A stretch of 9,652 nt of DNA from an uncultured bacterium (GTDB lineage Bacteria > Bacillota > Clostridia > Oscillospirales > Ruminococcaceae), in the NCBI GenBank assembly GCA_934845495.1, contig CAKWRB010000041.1, positions 1 to 9,652 of the forward strand, in the 5' to 3' direction. Shown one piece after another: positions 6,472-9,652 of the stretch. The position numbers and the translations under genes were made by a program. Under the pieces are notes generated by a model that worked only from the letters and a program-made list of their open reading frames with translations, made no database searches and was not told the DNA's origin. Numbering within the stretch: position 1 is the stretch's first letter; the number at the start of each line of letters is the position of its first letter.

Positions 6472-7209
6472 GTGAAGAATAAAACTGTTCTGGTCACCGG
6501 CGCTGCCACCGGCATCGGGCGCAGCACCGCCGAACTCTTTGCTGCCATGGGTTACCAGGTGGCACTGGGCTGCAACCACTCCTTTGCCGAGGGGCTTCAG
6601 TTCGCCCGCTCCCTGTCCGAGATGGGCATGAGCACTATGGCAGTCAAGGCAGACCTTCGCCAGCCCGATCAGGTGGAGGCCATGTTCCGGCAGATCGAAT
6701 CGGTCTGGGGTGGTGTGGATATCCTCATCAACAACGCCGGCATTGCCCAGCAAAAGCTCTTCACCGACATCACCAACGAGGACTGGGATGCCATGGTGGG
6801 GGTAAACCTCTCCGGCGTCTTTTACTGCTGCCGGGCAGCCCTGCCCTATATGATCCGCCAGAAGTCGGGCAGCATTGTGAATGTCTCTTCGATGTGGGGC
6901 ATCTGCGGCGCCTCCTGCGAGGTGCATTATTCGGCAGTCAAGGCCGGTGTCATCGGCCTGACCAAAGCCCTGGCCCAGGAGGTGGGCCCCAGCGGAATCC
7001 GGGTCAACTGTGTTGCCCCCGGCGCCATTGCCACCCACATGAACGACAACCTGGACGAGGAGGCCGTTGCCCTGCTCCGGGAGGAAACTCCCCTGGGCCG
7101 GATGGGCACCCCCGAGGAGATCGCCCGCGCCATCGCCTTCCTGGCGCTGGAGGACAGTGCCTTTACCACCGGACAGGTCCTCAGCCCCAACGGCGGCCTG
7201 GTGATCTGA
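6472..7209 (+). CDS. ymfI: SDR reductase, likely EF-P 5-aminopentanone reductase (YmfI-like)
   Basis: A 245-residue classical SDR with TGAATGIG (9-16), D61, NNAG (87-90) and the catalytic N112, S140, Y153, K157. The region after the catalytic serine, SSMWGICGASCEVHYSAVK, together with GPSGIRVNCVAPGAI and TGQVLSPNGG, resembles the B. subtilis YmfI pattern (WG..GASCEV.YS) rather than generic FabG (S..G..GN.GQ.NY). YmfI reduces a 5-aminopentanone modification on elongation factor P to aminopentanol. The start is GTG; its AGGAGG site begins inside the stop codon of the upstream trkA and lies 5 nt before it, so translation is coupled to trkA. That pairing with K+ control has no obvious reason. 3-oxoacyl-ACP reductase remains the alternative label. 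Confidence 0.62.
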   Translation: MKNKTVLVTGAATGIGRSTAELFAAMGYQVALGCNHSFAEGLQFARSLSEMGMSTMAVKADLRQPDQVEAMFRQIESVWGGVDILINNAGIAQQKLFTDITNEDWDAMVGVNLSGVFYCCRAALPYMIRQKSGSIVNVSSMWGICGASCEVHYSAVKAGVIGLTKALAQEVGPSGIRVNCVAPGAIATHMNDNLDEEAVALLREETPLGRMGTPEEIARAIAFLALEDSAFTTGQVLSPNGGLVI

Positions 7210-7218
7210 TTGAAGCAG

Positions 7219-7260
7219 AAAAAACCTCCGTGCCGGATTTTCCGCGCAGGAGGTTTTTGT
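7219..7260 (+). terminator. Strong terminator after the trkA-SDR operon
   Basis: AAAAACCTCC (7220-7229) pairs with GGAGGTTTTT (7249-7258). Inside it CGGA/TCCG and TGC/GCA extend the stem around a TTT loop. It lies ten bases past the SDR stop codon and ends in a T-run. Confidence 0.9.
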
Positions 7261-7355
7261 TATTTTTACTATTATCTATACAATTCGTATGGAATCTACC
7301 GGACAAGCTCCAAATCATTCTGTATAATATCTGAAAATATTGCTGAATGTATAAA

Positions 7356-7382
7356 GTGCCGGTCGGTGGATCCGACCAGCAC
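7356..7382 (-). terminator. Terminator hairpin of the DUF1904 gene
   Basis: An 11-bp stem with one G-U pair (GTGCTGGTCGG/CCGACCGGCAC on the minus strand) and a five-base loop begins 9 nt after the stop codon. The tail TTTATACATT is only moderately U-rich, so termination may be partial. Between it and the previous terminator lies an AT-rich stretch (7260-7355) with no gene that I can see. Confidence 0.6.
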
Positions 7383-7391
7383 CCGGAAGCT

Positions 7392-7715
7392 TTATTCCTG
7401 CTCGTACTCGTAGAAGCGCTCCTCCACCAGAGTGGTGAAGATCACCTGCACCAGGGGGTAGCCCTCGCCCATCACGGTATCCCGGAGGATCTCTGCCACA
7501 CGCTCCCGCACCTCGTCCGGGCGGTCAAACCAGGATACCTCTACAATGGGGAATCCGGGCACCTGTTCGCCCCCGGCATAGAAACTGCTGTGCGCCAGCT
7601 CCAGGATCAGCCAGTCCTCGGGGCAGCCAATGGCCTCGGCCAGCTTGGGGATCAGCGGTGTGCTGATGGCGCGCATCTGCTTGTCAGTAAGTCCTTTTAC
7701 GGTGATCTGCGGCAT
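7392..7715 (-). CDS. DUF1904 family protein (tautomerase-like fold)
   Basis: A 107-residue protein starting MPQITVKGLTDKQM, with LELAHSSFY in the middle, then FPIVEVSWFDRP and VQVIFTTLVEERFYE near the end. This pattern, length and the proline directly after Met match the DUF1904 family, which is related to the 4-oxalocrotonate tautomerase/MIF fold where Pro2 (Pro1 after Met removal) is the catalytic base. No enzymatic role is established for DUF1904, and a tautomerase activity is only an inference from the fold. The start at 7715 is set by AAAGGAGGA about 8 nt upstream; an open extension to 7757 lacks a ribosome site. It has its own promoter and terminator, so it is probably transcribed alone, though read-through from the small-protein genes upstream is possible. 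Confidence 0.8.
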   Translation of the reverse strand: MPQITVKGLTDKQMRAISTPLIPKLAEAIGCPEDWLILELAHSSFYAGGEQVPGFPIVEVSWFDRPDEVRERVAEILRDTVMGEGYPLVQVIFTTLVEERFYEYEQE

Positions 7716-7778
7716 AGTATCTTCCTCCTTTGATGTTCCGGCCCGGCCATGCTGCACAGCCGGTGGATTTTCACCTGT

Positions 7779-7808
7779 ATTGTATCACAGCTGCCCGGAA
7801 CAGCACAA
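7779..7808 (-). promoter_or_regulatory. Promoter of the DUF1904 gene (extended -10)
   Basis: On the minus strand TTGTGC (-35, 7803-7808), an 18-bp spacer and TGATACAAT with the -10 at 7779-7784. Transcription would start near 7772, some 57 nt before the ATG. No terminator hairpin separates it from the upstream small-protein operon. Confidence 0.6.
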
Positions 7809-7825
7809 GCCTTTTCCCTGCCCTC

Positions 7826-8035
7826 TCATCGCAGCAGCCAGGCCAGAGCAGCCGCCAGGGGCAGGGTGAGCCCCTCCCCGGCTGCCGGCTCCGTCTCAGG
7901 CAGGGGGGCAGGTTCCTCCGGCTCTCCGGCGCTCTGCCGGGCCCGGCGGCGCATCTCCTCCACCCGGCGCTCGGCGTCCTGCTGCATCCGGGCAAACTCC
8001 CCGGCGGAAAACCCCGTGGGCTGCCAGCTGCTCAT
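7826..8035 (-). CDS. Small hypothetical protein, third gene of the trio
   Basis: A 69-residue protein that I cannot assign. The N-terminal half (SAGEFARMQQDAERRVEEMRRRAR, split here as residues 10-33) should form a charged, probably coiled-coil helix. The middle is a Pro/Glu-rich linker (EPEEPAPLPETEPAAGE), and the last 14 residues (LTLPLAAALAWLLR) are hydrophobic, long enough for a membrane or partner contact but short for a full membrane span. The ATG overlaps the stop of the gene before it by ATGA, and GGAGGAG lies about 8 nt upstream, so it is translated together with that gene. Coding is supported by the coupled overlap, ribosome site and third-position GC pattern rather than by homology. 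Confidence 0.65.
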   Translation of the reverse strand: MSSWQPTGFSAGEFARMQQDAERRVEEMRRRARQSAGEPEEPAPLPETEPAAGEGLTLPLAAALAWLLR

Positions 8036-8331
8036 TCGATCCCCTCCTCCGGCAAAAGCCCCAGCTCCCGCAGCAGGTCCAGCAAGTTCCCCAGTGCCCA
8101 GATCGCCCGGGCATCGGCCAGACGGTACCGCTTCTCTGCCGAAAGCAGCGCCGCCACCGCCTCCAACAGATGCAGTTCCGGTGCATCGGCGGCCAGCTGC
8201 GCCCGAATGGCCTGCTGCAGCCGGCTGAACCGGGCCGCGTCCCCCTCATCGGTCTCCCTCTGTATGGCGGCGATCAGCTGCCGCAGTTCGGCCCGACCCG
8301 CCTCGGTGCCCAGCAGTTCCTCCAGTGCCAT
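8032..8331 (-). CDS. Small hypothetical protein, second gene of the trio
   Basis: A 99-residue, all-helical, acidic protein with no recognised domain. It is Leu/Ala-rich with an amphipathic pattern. Its second half (LLEAVAALLSAEKRYRLADA, then a Leu-rich WALGNLLDLLRELGLL) resembles in style small clostridial proteins carrying an LLEALKPFLSEERR-like segment, but that is an unverified recollection. There is no signal peptide. The ATG at 8331 is chosen because AGGGGGTG, one base off the ideal site, lies 6 nt upstream. A GTG at 8340 would give 102 residues and a GTGA overlap with the preceding gene but leaves no room for a ribosome site. The next gene overlaps its stop by ATGA. Confidence 0.65.
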   Translation of the reverse strand: MALEELLGTEAGRAELRQLIAAIQRETDEGDAARFSRLQQAIRAQLAADAPELHLLEAVAALLSAEKRYRLADARAIWALGNLLDLLRELGLLPEEGIE

Positions 8332-8336
8332 ACTCC

Positions 8337-8579
8337 TCACCCCCTGGTCAGATCCTGTAGCAGCGACCGGGGGCCGGGCTGCTGGAGCAGCTGCGCCAGC
8401 GCTTTGGGAGAGCGCAGCACCTCGGCGATCATCTCGCTCTGGTGGGGATTCAGCTTCTGGAGCGCCTGATCGAAGGCTCCCCGGTCCAGCTGTTCCAGCA
8501 CCCGTTCCGGATCCAGCCCTGCCCCGGCTGCCGCCTTGGCCAGCAGCGCCCGGTTGGCTCTCTCTGTGGTAGGATTCAT
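8337..8579 (-). CDS. Small hypothetical protein, first gene of the trio
   Basis: An 80-residue helical protein of unknown function. Its second half has a loose repeat of leucine pairs spaced by prolines: LNPHQSEMIAEVLRSPKALA, then QLLQQPGPRSLL. The two halves read as short helices separated by Pro, and there is no membrane segment or cysteine. ATG 8579 is taken as the start, with AAAGGG about 10 nt upstream; GTG codons at 8588 and 8582 are alternatives. It heads a three-gene unit, reading away from the yfcE-like gene across only 76 bp in which I see no convincing promoter in either direction. Confidence 0.6.
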   Translation of the reverse strand: MNPTTERANRALLAKAAAGAGLDPERVLEQLDRGAFDQALQKLNPHQSEMIAEVLRSPKALAQLLQQPGPRSLLQDLTRG

Positions 8580-8655
8580 CACACTCACGCCCTTTCAGTT
8601 CAATTTATGCCCCGGCTGCGAAAAATATCCCGGCCCGATTCAGGAGGTATTCCCT

Positions 8656-9135
8656 ATGAAACTCACCGTATTCAGCGACTGCCACGGCAATCTGGACAAT
8701 GCCATCCAGATCCTGTCCCAGTGCCAGTCCGACCGCTATCTGTTCTGCGGCGATGGCATCCGCAACGCCGAACTCGCCGCCGATCTGCTGGACAAACCGC
8801 TCCTGGCTGTACTGGGCAACTGCGACCGGGGCGAGACTGGCGAAGCCGAGCGCCTGCTGGAACTGGACGGTGTGCGGATCCTGCTCACCCACGGGCACGG
8901 ATACAGCGTCAAGGCCAGCCTGCTGCCCCTGCGCCGCCGGGCGCTGGAACTGGGGGCACAGCTGGTGCTGTATGGTCACACCCACCTGCCTGCCCTCGCC
9001 AATGAGGATGGTGTGTTGTTCTGCAATCCCGGCAGCTGTATGGACAGCCCCCTCTGCGCCGAGATCGAACTGCTGGATGGCACCGTGGAGAAGATCCGCC
9101 TACTCCATCTGGATCAGGCTGCCCCCACCCTGTAA
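8656..9135 (+). CDS. yfcE: YfcE/MJ0936-family metallophosphoesterase
   Basis: A 159-residue phosphodiesterase with the complete two-metal site of the calcineurin-like family: SDCHGN (D8, H10), GDG (D33), GNCD (N55), THGH (H79) and GHTH (H108, H110). E. coli YfcE is a manganese-dependent phosphodiesterase on artificial substrates; the natural substrate is unknown. The size is slightly below the family's usual 160-185. It has no signal peptide and is cytoplasmic. ATG 8656 is preferred to an in-frame ATG at 8536 because AGGAGG lies about 8 nt before it, and the conserved strand starts right there. The gene stands alone, divergent from the small-protein trio and convergent with rsmI. Confidence 0.9.
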   Translation: MKLTVFSDCHGNLDNAIQILSQCQSDRYLFCGDGIRNAELAADLLDKPLLAVLGNCDRGETGEAERLLELDGVRILLTHGHGYSVKASLLPLRRRALELGAQLVLYGHTHLPALANEDGVLFCNPGSCMDSPLCAEIELLDGTVEKIRLLHLDQAAPTL

Positions 9136-9141
9136 GCGCAA

Positions 9142-9184
9142 AAAAAGCACCCGGAGAGCCTGATGAACTCTCCGGGTGCTTTTT
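9142..9184. terminator. Bidirectional terminator between yfcE and rsmI
   Basis: A perfect 12-bp stem (GCACCCGGAGAG, 9147-9158, with its complement at 9168-9179), flanked by five A on the left and five T on the right, which also pair. It serves the plus-strand yfcE gene, and by symmetry the converging minus-strand rsmI. Confidence 0.93.
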
Positions 9185-9211
9185 GATTGGTTGTAAATAT
9201 TTTGGGGAGGA

Positions 9212-9652
9212 TCATTCCTCTGCGGGGGCTTCCAGCGCCGCCCGGTAGAGGTCCCCCTTCTTGTAGCCAGTGGCCTTTGCCACCTCCTTGGCTGCCATGG
9301 TGGGGGAAAGCCCCTCCTCCATGCGGCGGCGGGTCAGGGCAGCTGCCTCCTCAAAGGTCAGCTCCGGCTCCTCGGACGGCTTAGCACCGGCGATTACCAG
9401 CACAAACTCGCCCCGGGGATTGTTCTCCTTGTAATAGGCTGCCGCCTCGGACAGGGTGGTGCGGCGGGTCTCCTCATGGAGTTTGGTCAACTCCCGGCAG
9501 ATGGCAATCTCCCGGTCCCCCAGCACCGCCAGCAGGTCCTCCAGGGTTCGCAGCAGCTTGTGGGGCGCCTCGTAGAACACCATGGTGCGGGTCTCGTTCT
9601 TCAGCGACTGGAGATGCTCCATGCGGCTGGACTTGTTGACACTCAGGAACCC
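9212..9652 (-). CDS. rsmI: 16S rRNA (cytidine-1402-2'-O)-methyltransferase RsmI, C-terminal part
   Basis: The window holds the last 146 residues; the N-terminal half, with the SAM-binding residues of the tetrapyrrole-methylase fold, lies beyond the right edge. The visible part begins GFLSVNKSSRMEHLQSL, the degenerate form of the RsmI GFLP.K...R...L segment. It continues with TMVFYEAPHKLLRTLEDL, the conserved FYEAPHR/K motif. Then come CRELTKLHEE, RGEFVLVIAGA and a C-terminal helical tail (SPTMAAKEVAKATGYKKGDLY) like the small RsmI C-terminal domain. RsmI methylates the ribose of C1402 in the decoding centre of the 30S subunit. Total length elsewhere is about 280. Confidence 0.95.
   Translation of the reverse strand, partial: GFLSVNKSSRMEHLQSLKNETRTMVFYEAPHKLLRTLEDLLAVLGDREIAICRELTKLHEETRRTTLSEAAAYYKENNPRGEFVLVIAGAKPSEEPELTFEEAAALTRRRMEEGLSPTMAAKEVAKATGYKKGDLYRAALEAPAEE

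Noticed and set aside
3775..7038. A 1087-codon open frame on the minus strand, antisense to the regulator, both trkA genes and part of the SDR.
   Set aside because: It lies wholly opposite four well-supported genes with recognised motifs, has no ribosome site, and its His/Gln/Gly/Asp-rich composition is that of a reverse-frame shadow in GC-rich DNA.
7730..8572. A 280-codon plus-strand frame opposite the small-protein trio, which could have replaced it.
   Set aside because: Its Ser/Arg/Pro/Ala-rich composition is unlike any protein and has no ribosome site. The minus-strand set has coupled overlaps and ribosome sites for at least two genes.
8536..8655. In-frame upstream extension of yfcE by 40 codons.
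   Set aside because: The extension overlaps the trio's first gene, adds nothing conserved, and AGGAGG precedes ATG 8656.
8580..8655. Promoters between the trio and yfcE.
   Set aside because: Only AT-rich words (CATAAA, AAAAAT) without a -35 at a usable distance; no call can be supported.

Overview
The window is a GC-rich (about 60% by eye), densely packed stretch of chromosome. The signals point to a high-GC Clostridia member of the Oscillospiraceae/Faecalibacterium-Gemmiger-Subdoligranulum kind: strong AGGAGG-type ribosome binding sites, AT-rich sigma-A promoters (TATAAT, often with an extended -10 TGn), U-tailed hairpin terminators, a PucR/CdaR-type regulator, a DUF1904 protein and a YmfI-like reductase. 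The taxon is inferred from style and gene content, not from a marker gene. I see no phage, transposase, CRISPR array, tRNA or rRNA.

Layout. (1) Positions 1-1756, minus strand: a promoter and a structured leader drive a zinc-dependent phospholipase C-like protein (TTG start), which overlaps by ATGA an Atg22-like MFS transporter cut by the left edge. (2) Positions 1789-3795: a two-gene minus-strand operon, an SDR oxidoreductase followed by the 2-keto-3-deoxygluconate permease kdgT, with a terminator. It is divergent from a PucR/CdaR-family regulator (3796-5010, plus) across a 221-bp control region holding back-to-back promoters and two inverted repeats. This looks like a locally regulated sugar-acid uptake and redox module. 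(3) Positions 5013-7260, plus strand: a terminator runs directly into a strong promoter, followed by two half-length TrkA (RCK) proteins and a tightly coupled reductase resembling the EF-P 5-aminopentanone reductase YmfI, then a strong terminator. (4) Positions 7356-7808, minus strand: a monocistronic DUF1904 gene with its own promoter and terminator hairpin. (5) Positions 7826-8579, minus strand: three overlapping or abutting genes for very small proteins (80, 99 and 69 aa) of unknown function, the best candidate here for an undescribed system. (6) Positions 8656-9184, plus strand: a YfcE-like metallophosphoesterase and a bidirectional terminator shared with the convergent rsmI (16S rRNA methyltransferase), cut by the right edge.

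Working together. The clearest functional groups are the regulator/SDR/kdgT module, the paired TrkA subunits of a K+ transporter whose membrane partner lies outside the window, and the phospholipase-like/MFS pair. The remaining genes are housekeeping or unassigned. No stretch longer than 300 bp lacks a gene; the longest gap (1596-1879) holds a terminator, a promoter and a leader.
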